A stretch of 64,000 bases of DNA, taken from Leucosporidium creatinivorum. Its lineage: Eukaryota > Basidiomycota > Microbotryomycetes > Leucosporidiales > Leucosporidiaceae. The notes beneath the pieces are model-generated. The model made no database searches. It was not told the origin of the DNA and saw only the letters and a program-made list of their open reading frames with translations. Each line of letters begins with the position of its first letter. Position 1 is the first letter of the stretch. The translations under genes were made by a program, and so were the position numbers. The stretch lies in NCBI GenBank assembly GCA_001600635.1, contig BCKL01000001.1, positions 337,550 to 401,549 of the forward strand, read 5' to 3'. Of this stretch, positions 40,688 through 51,945 are shown one piece after another.

Positions 40688-40778
40688 CAACGTCCGTCTC
40701 TTTCTGCTCGTTTTCCTGTCTCTTTCTCTTTCCCTCTTTCGGCTGCCTCCGTCTCAAGCTGCTGAACAGCGGTCAATC

Positions 40779-41920
40779 ATGCGCCAGAAGTGAGTTTCGA
40801 AGACTGGCAGCTACAGAGATGCAGACGAAGCTATAGCTGACCGCTCGGCGCCAACAGCTCCGACCACTCTTCGGGTCCCGAAGGCGTCAATGTCTTCTTC
40901 CCAGTCGACAGAGGCCTGCACGATACGTGAGCTCGCTCCCTCTGCGTAGTCTACACCTGCACCTTGCTGACTCCACCCTTATCCTCATGCCGGAGCCGAA
41001 TCGAGCATGCCATCCCGAAGCGGCTCGCAGGTGCCGTCGGGCGCGCCCATATCCTCGCTCAGCCTCAAATACGCACAACAGTGCAGTCTAGCGCTCGTCC
41101 TACCACCCAGCAGCTTCTATCGGGCGCCCAGCATGGCTCAGCCTCGGCGTTCAGGCCGGCTCATCGGCCGATGACCAGTTCGTCTTTCCTTCACCGAGTC
41201 CTCGCTCAAACGGGGGCTGACTCGCCCTCTCACTGGTGAAAGTCGGCGTACAGTACTTCCACCACACCGACCCGCCTGAGAAGCTCTTCAAAGCCTGGCA
41301 TGAGCCCGAGCGTCTCATGAACCGCGGTCAAGTGCGCAATACCAAGTTGCGCGAGATGGCCGTCAACGTCGAGATTCAAGGGGAAGAGATGGGCTTGATG
41401 GCAAAGGACGGTCGTCAGATCAAAATCCTCATTACGTGAGGCGACCGCGTGGGCTTCCTTGATCTCGGCGTTGACCCCAGCTTCCTGCCCCCTCCTCAGC
41501 GAGATTGCCCACGCGCACAAGTCACACGGAAAGGAAGGCTCCCTCAAGGATGCCGACCCTCACTGCGTCGCGTTTGTGATCATCGACGGCATGATCGCCC
41601 GCACCGAGAAGAAGAACCGTCCCGAAGACGGTCACTTCTCGGTGCACCACTTCTACGTCCCTGCGATCCCTGGCAAGTGGGCGCACGAGTTCAAGTGGTC
41701 GTCCAGTATACCCATGGACGATAATCTGAAGGCTAGGCTGAAGAAAGCGCGTCTGGTCGATGCACATTGGGGCTTAAAGGTGTTCGAGGAGTTCGGCTTT
41801 GAGCGCTGGGGAGGGCCTCAGGCAATGATGGAGGTGCACGAGAGGGCGATGGTGCAGGCCAGAGCAAAGGTGCAGGCCGATGCCGAAAGGGCGGCGGCCG
41901 TCGCAGCGGCAAGCTCCTGA
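40779..41920 (+). CDS. Uncharacterised protein; 5' exons tentative
   Basis: The two 3' exons are well supported. One, from about 41261 after the acceptor GGCGTACAG, reads YFHHTDPPEKLFKAWHEPER then LREMAVNVEIQGEEMGLMAK and ends ILIT. After a short intron with GCGTTGACC the second reads EIAHAHKSHGKEGSLKDADP, FVIIDGMIARTEKKNRPEDG, VHHFYVPAIPGKWAHEFKWS and DAHWGLKVFEEFGFERWGGP, ending in an Ala-rich helix at 41920. Likely 5' exons are a tiny one starting at ATG 40779 (M-R-Q-K) and one near 40857-40928 (SDHSSGPEGVNVFFPVDRGL); the frame of the exon at about 40985-41215 could not be fixed. No family recognised. Confidence 0.5.
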
Positions 41921-41924
41921 ATTG

Positions 41925-42660
41925 TTAGAAATAGAGCTCGTAGAAAAGCCTTGAAGCGAGGGAACGAGAAGAACTCGCACGCAAATCGTCCAGTGTAGCA
42001 AGCAAGGCAGAGGGTCAGACGGCGTTGCAGCTCTGTATGCTCATACACGAGCGAAGACCGGAGAGCGCCTCCCCGCACTTCGCCTAAGCTGCTCGGGCGA
42101 AGCCTCGTCCGCTTCCTCCGCTGCTTGCTTCGTTGTTCGAGTTCTCGTATGATAGCCGAGACGGGGATAAGGATGGGGAAGTAGAGAGGAGTCATGCAGA
42201 GGATAACCTGAAGGAAGGTCCCGAGATTAGCTGAGGCGCCGAGAGGATCAGCAAGCGGCCTCGAGCGACTCACTTGCTTCTAAAGAGCCGACTCCACCTG
42301 CTCCTACTTCTCCCTCCTATCCTCCGCTTTAACAACGCGTCGTCACCCATCGGCTGCCCTGCCTCGCCTTCTCCTTTCCCCTCCGACTGCCCGAGCGGAA
42401 CCTCGGCGGATCGCTTCTTTTCGATGTTCTTCTCGACTGGTAGGGCGTTTAGTGGCGGAGGAGGGAGCAGAAGGAGGGTGTAGTGGGTGGGTGGTTTACT
42501 GCAGACGCGAACGAGGTCGGCGTTGTTTCGGAAGAGGGGAAAGAACTAGCGACGCACCTCGGCGTTCCCTTTCCTGCCTCGAGAAGCCTCCACCCCGCCC
42601 TCCCTGCCGGCGCCGAGGGTTCTCCCACATCCCAACATTCTCCTCCCCTCTGAGCACCTT
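41925..42660 (-). CDS. Possible small single-span membrane protein, ends unresolved
   Basis: Two exons look real. The upstream one (about 42512-42283) reads LNALPVEKNIEKKRSAEVPL and KRRIGGRSRSRWSRLFRSK. A GTGAGTCG donor, a GCTAAT branch and a TTCAG acceptor lead to the second exon (about 42208 downwards), VILCMTPLYFPILIPVSAII followed by RELEQRSKQRRKRTRLRPSS. The second gives one hydrophobic span flanked by basic residues. A short first exon with an ATG near 42640 is possible but its phase did not resolve; the 3' end was not found either. Unrecognised; it converges on the preceding plus-strand gene. Confidence 0.35.
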
Positions 42661-42664
42661 CCCA

Positions 42665-43306
42665 TTACTTCTCCCCACCCGCCTTCCAGCACTCCCACCT
42701 CCATTTCCAACCCCTCGCAACCGCCTTCAACGCGGGCCAGAGCAACCCTGCCTGGGCCTTCCACAACAGAGCATTATACTCTGCATACACCTTTTTGGTT
42801 TCCTTTAAATGCTGAGCATAGAACGGCGCGAGATCGACGTCGGCAATGGTGGCCCCAGTGGAAGAAGAAGGGGAAGGGGAAAGGCGGGAGAGGTAGGCGT
42901 CGCGAGCGAGGAGGAAGGACGTGTTGGTCTCGCTCCAGAAATGTTGGTTGAATTGATCAAAGCGGTAGCGGGTTAAACGCCATTCGAGGTCTTTGGAGTG
43001 GAGGGTGCGCTTGAGTTGTTGAAGACGTTGTTGCCTGGCGGAGTGTGTTGTTGAAGAGGAAGAGGCTGAAGAAGAGGAAGAGGAAGCGAATTCTTGAGGG
43101 GAGTAAGGGTGTTGATTTTTAGAGATTGAAGGAGGGGAATGTAAAGAAGGGAAGAAAGGTGTGTAGTAGACTGGGCGCAGGTTGGATAGAGGACAAGGTG
43201 GACCGATCAAGTCGACTTGTAGGCTACTAAGAGGAGGAGGAGAGCGAGTACGTCGTCGTAGTACTGCTGCTCGTGTGGCTGATTGTAATGTCCTACAAGG
43301 TTTCAT
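42665..43306 (-). CDS. COA8/APOPT-like cytochrome c oxidase assembly protein
   Basis: Single exon of 213 residues. The start MKPCRTLQSATRAAVLRRRT is a basic mitochondrial presequence. Then comes the family hallmark DLIGPPCPLSNLRPVYY (compare D-x-IGPPDPLSNLRP in APOPT1/COA8), a Ser-rich insert, and the helical core: LKRTLHSKDLEWRLTRYRFD, QFNQHFWSETNTSFLLARDA, and FYAQHLKETKKVYAEYNALL with WKAQAGLLWPALKA. COA8 proteins act in the mitochondrial matrix to protect or assist complex IV assembly. The Ser-rich insert is longer than usual. It is divergent from the Heh1 gene, with starts 170 bp apart. Confidence 0.82.
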   Translation of the reverse strand: MKPCRTLQSATRAAVLRRRTRSPPPLSSLQVDLIGPPCPLSNLRPVYYTPFFPSLHSPPSISKNQHPYSPQEFASSSSSSASSSSTTHSARQQRLQQLKRTLHSKDLEWRLTRYRFDQFNQHFWSETNTSFLLARDAYLSRLSPSPSSSTGATIADVDLAPFYAQHLKETKKVYAEYNALLWKAQAGLLWPALKAVARGWKWRWECWKAGGEK

Positions 43307-43476
43307 CTTGGTGTCGGTTCAATGAGGAGGGAGTGAAAGCGTGAATGACTTCACTTCTTGGCTTGTTCTCTGTCCATTCACTCGTCTGAGGAGAATCGCC
43401 ACTCACCTCACCTACCGCAACTTCTGTAACACATCAACCTCTACAGCAGATACACTCAGGGCACAACTCGCACAAG

Positions 43477-46400
43477 ATGACGACCACCCCTCCCGAGCAT
43501 TTGCTTGCCAATTTCGACCCTACAAAGTACAAGGTAGCCCAACTACGAGGCGTACTACTCGAACACAGTGTACGTTGTTGCCCTCACTCTGCTGTCCTAC
43601 AGCCCAACCCCAGAGCTGACCTCGTTCGCTCGCTTGCCTTTCGCTCAACAAACATCCAACTCTCTCGCTCTTCCTCGTCTCTCGGCACCTCTTCCGCTGC
43701 TCTGCTACACTTTACTACATCACAGATCCCTTATCCCGCCAACGCCAACAAAGCCAAACTCGTCGCCCTGTACGAGCAGCACATCCGTCCCGTCGCTCCC
43801 GTTCGTCTGGCCTGTCCCGCTCTTCTCCCTTCCCCTGCTAAGCCCTCCTCGTCTACAGCGCCTGCTCGCCACTTTAGCTCGAGTACAACCTTCCACCGCT
43901 GGGATCCTCGACGGAGAGAGTCAGGATGGCTCGTTGGTCGAGTTGGATACGGGCAGCGAGAGCGCCGAGGATGAGAGGGAGAGGGAGAGGGCTGCTAATG
44001 CTAAGGAGCAGAAGAAGGGGAAGGGGAAGAAGGTGCTGAGTAAGAAGAAGAAGGAGGTGGAGGAGGAGAAGAGCAAGGGGAAGGGAAAGGCGGTAGCGAA
44101 GGGGAGGAAGGGGAAGAAGGTGGTCCAGGAGAGCAGTAACTCGAGTGAGAGTGAGGAGTCAGAGTCGGATGAGGATCAGATGGAGGTTGACGAGGTATGT
44201 CGCCGCTCTCACTGGCCACTAGCCCAGCGTCGCTGACTTCTTTCCTCTCTCCCATCGCAGCCCGAGCCCCCCAAGCCCAAATCCAAGTCCACCGCCTCCA
44301 AGCCCCGCAAATCAACCCTCTCCGTCGCATCCACCGTCCTCGAACCTTCCTCCGAAAACGAGGAGGAGCAAGCCCGAGGTTCGGCTTCGTCGCCCAAGAA
44401 GCGCAAGTCGACTGCCTCTGCCATCGCTGGCTCCAGCGCCGAGAAGGTGCGTTCGCTCTTGCTTCTCTGACTCATCTCGCTCAGCCACTGACCCAACTTG
44501 TCGAACAGGCCCGCCAATCCCTCGCCTACTCGTCGGGCCCCGAATCCGGCTTCAGCGACTACAACCCCTTCCAATCCGGCGCCGAAGACACTCCCGAACG
44601 CAAGCTCAAGCGTCGCAAGTCGTCGATGGGGCCTAATAGGCGCTCGACTCTTGGTGGAGAGGAAGGGGAGGAGAAGACGGAGAGGAAGAAGGCGAGGAAG
44701 AGTATGCCTGCTTCGCTCTCCTCTCGTGGAGTTGGAGCATGGAGAGACGACTCGATGGACCTCGATGATGGACAGCAGGCCGCGTCTTCCCCTGCCGTTC
44801 AGTCGCACCTCACTGGCCGTCCTGCCCCAGTCGCCGCTCCCACCCCTTCTCGACTCTCCCTCGGCGGTGCCAGCTCGGGAACGCCCAAAGTCGGAGAGAG
44901 GTACATGATCCCCATCGAGCAGGTGAAGAAGACGCCGGAGGAGGCGAGGGAGTTGAAGAGAAGGTTGAGTCGGTTTGAGGTGAGGGATGTGGAGCCTGCC
45001 GCCGAGCAGGAGGAGGAGGAGGAGGAGGATGAGGTGATTGTGGTGGAGCAGGAGGAGGAGTATGAGCAACCGGTGGATTTTGGGGAGGAGAGCGGCGAGG
45101 ATGAGCTCGCGCTGCAGCAGATGCCTCCCCCTCCTGCCCCGTCGTCGGCGGCGAGGAAATCGGCGACCTACACAGCGGCACTCAAGCACGACCAGCCCGG
45201 CACTCCTCTCAAGCGACTCGCCGCCCCTTCCTCATCTCTCACACCTCGCAAGTTCACCCCGCGCAAGAGCGACAGCGGGACCATCACTATCCGCCCCTCC
45301 ACCTCCCTCAGCAGCACCCTCACCTCCGCCGCTCAAACGACCACGCGCCTCTCCGCTCCCTTCCTCCTCCTCTCCCTCATCCTCTTCGCCCTCTACTACC
45401 GCGAAGAGAAGCTCGCCCTCGGGTTCTGCGACACGTCCTCCTCCTCCATCCCCTCGACCAACTCGCTCCAACTCGCCCGCGGCGCGGGCTCTCTCACCCT
45501 CGCGCCCTACCTCCCCACATCCCTTACCACCACACTCTCCTCCCTCTCCCTCCTCCCCACCTGCACCCCCTGCCCGCCTCACGCCCGCTGCGCCCAAGGT
45601 CAACTAGTCGCCTGCGACCCGGATTTCGCGCCGCGCCCGCATCCTCTTCGATTGGGAGGGTTGCTCCCCTTGCCCCCCAGGTGTGAACCCGATACGGAGA
45701 AATTGATGATTGTGGCGGGGTGGGCGGCGGGGGTCAAGAGGGTGTTGGAGGAGAGGAGGGGGGATGTCATGTGCGGGAATTTGAGGGGTGAGGGGGAGGG
45801 AGGGAGGAAGTATGGAATGAAGGATGAGGAGCTGTGGAGTGCTATGAGGGCGGTCAATCTGGTGAGTCTTCCTCTCACTTCAAACGCCGCCCCCACACCA
45901 CGGGCGAGCGGCCAGCGCCGAGTCGGAACGCCAATGCTGACCCATCTCTCCTTCATCGCCCGTTCCTTTCCCTCGCCTCTCCACTCACTCGCATCCGACG
46001 CCTCTTCTCCCTCTCCACCCTCTCGCTCGATTTACTCTGCACCCAACAGCAATCCTCGCACCCCTACAAGGACTCGTTCCTCGATGAGATCACTCGATTG
46101 GCGCTCAGGGATTTGGAGAAGCATGGCGAGGTGACGAGGGAGGAAGAGGGGTGAGTTTATCCGCTGTTCACTCGCTCTCAGCTTGCTGCTCTCGCGACGG
46201 CGGGCGGCTGTTGCTGCCGTCGCGGAGGGCAGCTGCAAACGAGTCGGCTGCGGCGACGATGACCTGACCCCTCGTCCTCTCGCCGCAACTCGCACGCAGA
46301 ACCACCATCTACTACTCGACCTCCACCTTCCGCATCCCCCTCACCTGCCGTGCTCGTCTCTCCGCCATCCGCCACGCCAAGGAGAATAAGACGAGCCTCT

Positions 46401-46895
46401 CCTCGGTGCTCGCGCTCCTGTTGGGCGCGTTGTATGGCAAGTGGAAGTTGGGGCAGAGGAAGGTTGAGAAGGAGAAGGTTAGGGAGTTGGTGGGGAGGGT
46501 GTTGGGGGAGTTGAGGAAGCAGGTGAGTTGGGCATTGGCTTGATCGCTCGGGGCTCGGCGGAGAGGAGGAGACGAGGGAGCACGGCTCGCTAACTCGCAT
46601 TTCAATGTCGACACAGGACCATCTCCACCACCTCGACCCGGCACTCTGTCCCGTCCCGCACCTCGCCCAATCCCACCTCCGAGACTTCATCCTCCAATCC
46701 GAGCACTCTCCCTCGCGCCGCCAACGTCTCTGGTCCCAAGTCGAGAAGGTCGTCGAGGGCAACTCGAACGTCCGGACCAAGGCGGTCGAAGTGATGGGTG
46801 AGGAATTGAGGGGCTGGCAATGGACTGGGCAGGGGGGAGTCGGCGAGTTGAGCACGCCGGGAGGGAAGGGCGTTTATCCAAAGTTGGAGTTGTAG
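43477..46895 (+). CDS. Inner nuclear membrane protein Src1/Heh1 (LEM/HeH and MSC domains)
   Basis: Anchors chromatin at the nuclear envelope and helps nuclear pore quality control. Exon 1 and 2 together form the HeH (LEM-like) motif: FDPTKYKVAQLRGVLLEHS joined to IPYPANANKAKLVALYEQHI. A long, very charged nucleoplasmic region follows with Lys-rich stretches (KKGKGKKVLSKKKKEVEEEK) and acidic runs, suitable for nuclear import. First membrane span: APFLLLSLILFALYY. The lumenal part has a Cys-rich segment (CTPCPPHARCAQGQLVACDP). Second span: LSSVLALLLGALYGKWK, then the Man1/Src1 C-terminal domain (DLEKHGEV, QSEHSPSRRQRLWSQVEKVV), ending YPKLEL at 46895. Six or so introns. Domain order matches yeast Src1/Heh1 exactly. 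Confidence 0.9.
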
Positions 46896-47005
46896 TGCGA
46901 TTGACGGCTGCGATATGATATGAACAAATTGATTGTGTTTTACACCCCCTCCTCCATCCTTCTTGCCGCCTGCTACTGCGAAACGAACCCAAGAGAGCTC
47001 GACGC

Positions 47006-47530
47006 TCAACTTCTCCGCTCGGCGCCCGCGCCCGCGCCCTCCTTCCTGTCAAACGGATCATCATACCTCGTCTCCTCTGCGCCCGCCCCGCTCTGCGCAT
47101 CAAGGAAGACCTCTCTACTCCTACTCTCCGCCAAATTGCTATAGAACGGCCCTCCCTCCTCCCTGCCCTCATCCCCTCCATCATCAGCCCCCCCTCGAAA
47201 CTCGGCCGGATCAAACGACGCGGTGCTCTCGTTGGCCATATCCCCTGCTCCTCCTCCTTGTCCCCGCCATGAACGGGGCATCTCGAACGCTTCCTCATGC
47301 TCCTCCCTTCCTCGATGGAAATCGCTCTCTCCCCCTCGGGTTGAGAATGAGGCGGCGGCGTTGGTTCGGCGTAGATGACGGAACCGGAGGAAGATGAAGA
47401 GGGAGAGGAGGATGAGGGTGAAGATGCCGGCGCCGACAAAGACGCCGACGAAGCCGGTGTAGGTTCCTGCTACTTTGGGGCCTGTAGTGGTGCAGAGAGT
47501 GAGCTGGAGCGCAGGGAGAATGGAAGGCAA
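47006..47530 (-). CDS. Single-pass membrane protein of unknown function
   Basis: Possibly the last exon of a longer gene. It reads TYTGFVGVFVGAGIFTLILL then SLFIFLRFRHLRR, one membrane span with a basic inner flank, followed by a hydrophilic tail with acidic and Gly-rich parts (GGADDGGDEGREEGG, RYDDPFDRKEGAGAGAE). The ATG at 47530 gives only about 20 residues before the span, and the sequence upstream (47480-47600) resembles a polypyrimidine tract and acceptor, so an extracellular N-terminal exon may exist further upstream. The layout resembles fungal cell-surface sensors, but nothing diagnostic was seen. Confidence 0.5.
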   Translation of the reverse strand: MPSILPALQLTLCTTTGPKVAGTYTGFVGVFVGAGIFTLILLSLFIFLRFRHLRRTNAAASFSTRGGESDFHRGREEHEEAFEMPRSWRGQGGGAGDMANESTASFDPAEFRGGADDGGDEGREEGGPFYSNLAESRSREVFLDAQSGAGAEETRYDDPFDRKEGAGAGAERRS

Positions 47531-47894
47531 AGAATGAACCGCGGTAGGTGGAGGAAGGGGGGATGGAGGCGTAGGTGGTATGTGTAGCTAGTAAGGTGCA
47601 GAATGGGCGTTGGTAGAGCGAGATGAGGTACAGGAGAAGAGCGACAGCAGGAGCGGAGTGGGAGAGCGGTGCGTCAGTGATGGAGGAGCTGTACTAGAGT
47701 GAGCCTTTGTACGAACGATTGAGGGAAGCGTCCCCTCCTGCGACTCCACCTCGATGTTCAAGCTTCATCGCTGTGCTGTAGGTCGATACGAGCGCTCGCC
47801 GACGAGGTTCAGTTCAAGAGCGGATTCACTCGTCGCGTCTCTTGTCCTTCCTTCCGTTCTCGCTTCTACCTTCCTACAAGCCTACAGCTCGGAC
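47531..47894. promoter_or_regulatory. Divergent promoter region
   Basis: 364 bp between the single-pass membrane protein gene (-) and the COQ11-like gene (+). It probably also contains leader or 5' exon sequence of the minus-strand gene. No motif stood out. Confidence 0.35.
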
Positions 47895-49172
47895 ATGGCA
47901 CCTACACAGCGGCTACTCGTCCTCGGCGGCTCGGGCCTCGTCGGATCCTCTGTAGCAAAGAAGGCGATCGCTAGAGGGTGGGAAGTGGTGTCCCTCTCGC
48001 GCAGTGGAACGCCTTACAGAACTCCTGCAGGCCATATCCCAGCATGGGCAAATAAGGTAAGCTCCTGCTCTGCTTGCCCTTATAGCTTTACAGCTCACTC
48101 TCGCTGACCTCCCACCGCCCCTCCTCATCGACCCCCTTCCCTCGCCTCACAGGTCGAATGGCGCTCCGCCTCGGCCTTCCAACCCTCCTCTTACACCTCC
48201 CTTCTCCCCAGCTGTACCGCCGTCGTCTCCACCCTCGGCATCCTCCTCGAAGGGGACTACAAGCGAGGAGGTCAGGCCTCCCCGCTCGGCGTGTTGAAGG
48301 GGATGGTCAAGGGCTTTACAGGGGATCGGGGGAACCCTTTGGGAGATGGAAAGGGAGAGGAGAAGAGAAGCTATGAGAGGATGAATAGGGACGCTGGTGC
48401 GTTGAGGTCGTTCTCTCTCGGGGCTCGGCGATGGGCTAACCTCCCACTCTCTCTGCCTATCCGCGCTCCCCGCTTTCCACTGGAAAAGCTCTCACCCTCT
48501 TCAACGCCTTCCGCTCCTCCCCCTCCCCTTATTCCGCCTCCTCCTCCGCACCCAGCACACCCTCACCTTTCATCTACATCTCCGCCGAGGACGTCTTTCG
48601 CCCGTTCATCCCCTCGCGCTACATCTCCACCAAGAGGGAGGCAGAACGGTTGATCGAGGCTGGGTCATTGGAGGCGAGCAGCGAGGAGGAAGGAAGGAGT
48701 GTGAGGCCCGTGTTTGTCAGGCCGAGTGAGTTTCGCCCTTCTCGCTCTTCTCTTCTCCCTCTCTTGGACTTGCGCTCGGGCTAGGAACGCCGTATGCTGG
48801 ACCTGGGAGCTGACCAATCTCTCATTCGTTACAGGCCTAATCTACCACCCCCACCTAACGCCCTCCACCACCCTGCCCGCCACCCTCTTGGAAGCCTCCT
48901 CTCGGCTACACGCCCGCATCCCCCCCTCCCTCCGCCTCTCCACCTACATCACTCCCGCACCTTCCCCACTAACCTCGACCCCTTTCACCGACCTCTCCAA
49001 GCCCACCGACCTCCCACCAGCCTTAGCGAGCCTGGCAGCCCTACTCTCCATCCCGCCGATTCATGTGGACGCCGTGGCAGAAGCGGTTTGTCTTGCGGTG
49101 GAGAGGGAGAGCGTGAGAGGTGTGGTTGGGGTGGGGGAGATGAGGAGGATGTTGGGGTTCGAGGAGCTTTAG
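47895..49172 (+). CDS. COQ11-like NAD(P)-binding atypical SDR (NDUFA9-like)
   Basis: Mitochondrial Rossmann-fold protein of the yeast Coq11 (YLR290C) type, linked to coenzyme Q synthesis. MAPTQRLLVLGGSGLVGSSV carries the GGxGxVG dinucleotide-binding loop right at the N-terminus, followed by AIARGWEVVSLSRSGTP. After intron 1: VEWRSASAFQPSSYTSLLPS and CTAVVSTLGILLEGDYK; then MNRDA joined to KALTLFNAF, FIYISAEDVFRPFIPSRYIS and TKREAERLIE, the usual SDR helix after the catalytic region; then RPVFVRP joined to LIYHP. The C-terminal part contains IPPIHVDAVAEAVCLAVERE and ends MLGFEEL. Three introns. The order VSTLGILLEGDYK...TKREAE is characteristic of this subfamily. About 330 residues. Confidence 0.85.
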
Positions 49173-49386
49173 CAAGCTTGTATTGACGGGCACTTGGGTT
49201 CTCGCTCGCTCGGCGCGAGCGCGGCCAGACCAGACCGAGCTGCGCGAGGTGGGTTGCATAGAATGTTTGCAGAGCACTGAAGAACACGCAAAAATCGTAC
49301 ATACACCGCTACACCACGCTACACCAACTCTCCCCTGCCTCACTCGCGAGCTTCTCCCTCCTCTGCCCCTCAGCGCCGAACTGCGC

Positions 49387-50738
49387 TCACATGCCCTCCA
49401 TCTCCCTCATAGCCCTCTCGGCCTCCTCATCCTCATCCCACCCGCCTGCTCCTCCCGCCTCAGCCTCCGCAAGAGCAAGCATCGCCTCGTCCTCGTCCTC
49501 GTCCGCATCCTCCTGCTCCCTTCGCGCAGCCGCACGAGGCGCCGGCGCCGAACTTCCTCCACCGCTTGCTGCTTCCATGTCGAGAGCGGCCAAGATGTCG
49601 TCCTCGTCGGCGAACATGTCATCGAAATCCTCGTCGCCGAGGACGATGTTGGGCCTCGCTTCTGTGGGCTTTGAGGCGGGAGGGCGAGAGGAGGAGGAGG
49701 AAGGAGCGCCGTAAGGACGGAGTTGGGGCTCGTTCTCGTCCGAGAGGGAGAGGTCGTTGGTGTGGGATGAGGTGGAGGGTTTGGCGGATGAGCCGTGCTT
49801 GAAGTCGTCGCGGTATTGCCGGAGGGAGCGCTATCCAGGAGCGAGGAGGGGAGCAGAGAAAGAAAGGTGGGTCAGCGAGTGGGCCAGGAGACGGGAACAT
49901 GACGTTAGAAAGGCGGAGACATGTAAAGCGAGAGGAGAGCTTTTTTTCGATGATGTAAAAGGCGATGAAGCAACAGGGCGCGGGAGGGGGAGAAGACCCA
50001 TCGCCGAAGCCGACCAACTCACCTGGACCGACCGCTTATGACAGAGCTTCTCGACCGTCTTGAGCGTGTCGCGGAGGTTGGTCTTGGGGTACATTTGGTG
50101 CGCCCAGAGTTGGTACATGGACATGAGGCGTTTGAGGTCTTGAGCCTGTTCGGCGGGTCGGGTTCGGCGAAGGGAGAGAGAGAAGGCGATAGAGAATCAG
50201 CTTCTACGCGTCTGAGAGAGCGCGAGAGAGTAGGAAGACACACCTCATGACCCTTGCCCTTGAGCTTGAACTTGGTCACATCCTGCAACAGTCTCGGGAA
50301 TCCACTATCGCCTAGCAACCGCGCCTCATCCATCTTGGCGACGACCCTCCGCTTCTTCTGCACCACCCCATCTTCCACTACCCCTGCGTCGTCCCATACA
50401 TTCGTGCCCGCATCCCCTCCTCCTGCATTCGAAGCTCCCGAGCCCGAGCCCGAGCCCCCCGACGCGTTGAGCAGCGCGTCCAAGCGATTGGCGTTGAGAC
50501 GTTTTGGGATGGCGGAGGGAGCGTTGGGAATGTCGTCGAGGCCGGAGAAGAGGTCGTCGAGGTCATTGTCCTTTGTAGGCGAATCGCCGTCGCCCAAGAA
50601 ACGAGGAAGAGCGCGTCGAGCGGGAGCTGCTGCTGCTGCTGCTGGTGCTTTGACGGGAGAAGAGGAGGGAGCGCGAAAGAGGTTGGTACGACGGTTACGC
50701 GCTACGATGGCTGTGTCGCTGTCTTCAGAGTCCGACAT
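49387..50738 (-). CDS. CSM3: Replication fork protection complex subunit Csm3/Swi3 (TIPIN)
   Basis: Partner of Tof1/Swi1 that stabilises paused forks. It starts MSDSEDSDTAIVARNRRTNL; an acidic region (DNDLDDLFSGLDDIPNAPSA) precedes the conserved Swi3 domain: RLLGDSGFPRLLQDVTKFKL then KGKGHE, spliced to LKRLMSMYQLWAHQMYPKTN, LRDTLKTVEKLCHKRSVQ and RSLRQYRDDFK. The C-terminal part holds a DDMFADEDD-type acidic motif (DFDDMFADEDDILAALDMEA) and ends AMREMEGM at 49387-49389. Three introns. Divergent from ABD1, whose ATG is 122 bp away. The conserved domain leaves no doubt about family. Confidence 0.93.
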
Positions 50739-50860
50739 GATTGATGAGGTGCAGAACAGAGAACGAGTGGTTCGAGCTCAAGAGTTGAAAGTCGCGAAAG
50801 GTCACAGGTCTCCCTCTTACGCTCTCTTACGCTCTCCTCGTTTCTGCACCTCATCCACAA
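50739..50860. promoter_or_regulatory. Compact bidirectional promoter, CSM3 and ABD1
   Basis: The two ATGs are only 122 bp apart on opposite strands, so the promoters must overlap. No TATA-like element was noticed. Confidence 0.6.
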
Positions 50861-51850
50861 ATGCCCTCGTTCAATCACTTATTGGACGACTCTGGCTCTT
50901 CCCCTCATCGCCCTCAATCGACTCCCTACGATCCCATCCGCCTCACTCCCGCCTACTCGATCCTCCTCCCAATCTCCCGCGTAGAACTCGTTCAATGCCA
51001 AGGATCACAAAACCCGCTCCGCAGAGCAGTACAACCTCCTCCTCTTCTACCCGCTACTGCTACTTCAGCTGCTACATCCAGAACAGCCAGCCCAGCAGGA
51101 GTTGCGGGATTGCCTCAGAAACCAGAGGGGAGCTACAGCAATGGAGGCAACAAGAGGACCTATGAGGGAGCAGCCAATGGTGGACGAGACGACTACAACA
51201 AACGACCTCGCCAACAGCTTCAACACGAAGACGTCTCGGTCGTCGCTTCCCACTGTTCGTCCTGCTCTCTCCCCCCCTCCCCTTCTCTCTCGCTGACCTC
51301 GTACTGTGCAACAGACAACGCCCGTCCCAACATTGACCGCAACACGCGCACCAACTCGCCCATCATCGGCCTCAAGAACTTCAACAATTGGACAAAGTCG
51401 GTCTTGATCGCCAAGTTTGGGAGGAGGGAGGGGAGCGAGGGACCGAGGTTGAAGGTGTTGGATTTGGGGTGTGGGAAAGGAGGAGACTTGCAGAAGTGGA
51501 GTAAGGCGGGGACGGAGGAGTATGTGGGGTTGGGTGAGTTTCTGGAGAAGCGGGAGAGGTGCGCCCGAGCCGAGCGAGAGCTGACCCCGATCCGAGATTG
51601 GTAGACCTCGCGGCTGTTTCGGTGGAGCAGGCTCGCTCGAGGTGGGATGGACTTCGAGGCGCGAGGTTCAAGGCCGAGTTCTTTGCGAGCGATTGCTTCG
51701 AGGTGAGTTGGAAGCGAGGAAGTGGCTCGGCTCGGCTCGGCTCGGCGATGGGAGAGAGCTCGGCGCTGACGCATACCTCCCTCTTCCTCTTGTCCTACGC
51801 CCACCCTCACCACAATCACCGCTCTCCGTTCACTCTACCTCTCCTCGACC

Positions 51851-51945
<95 letters not shown>

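Noticed and set aside
44209-45189. 326-codon minus-strand frame inside the Src1/Heh1 gene
   Set aside because: Leu/Arg-rich antisense of GC-rich, Lys/Glu-rich exons; no motifs, and the plus-strand protein matches a known family throughout.
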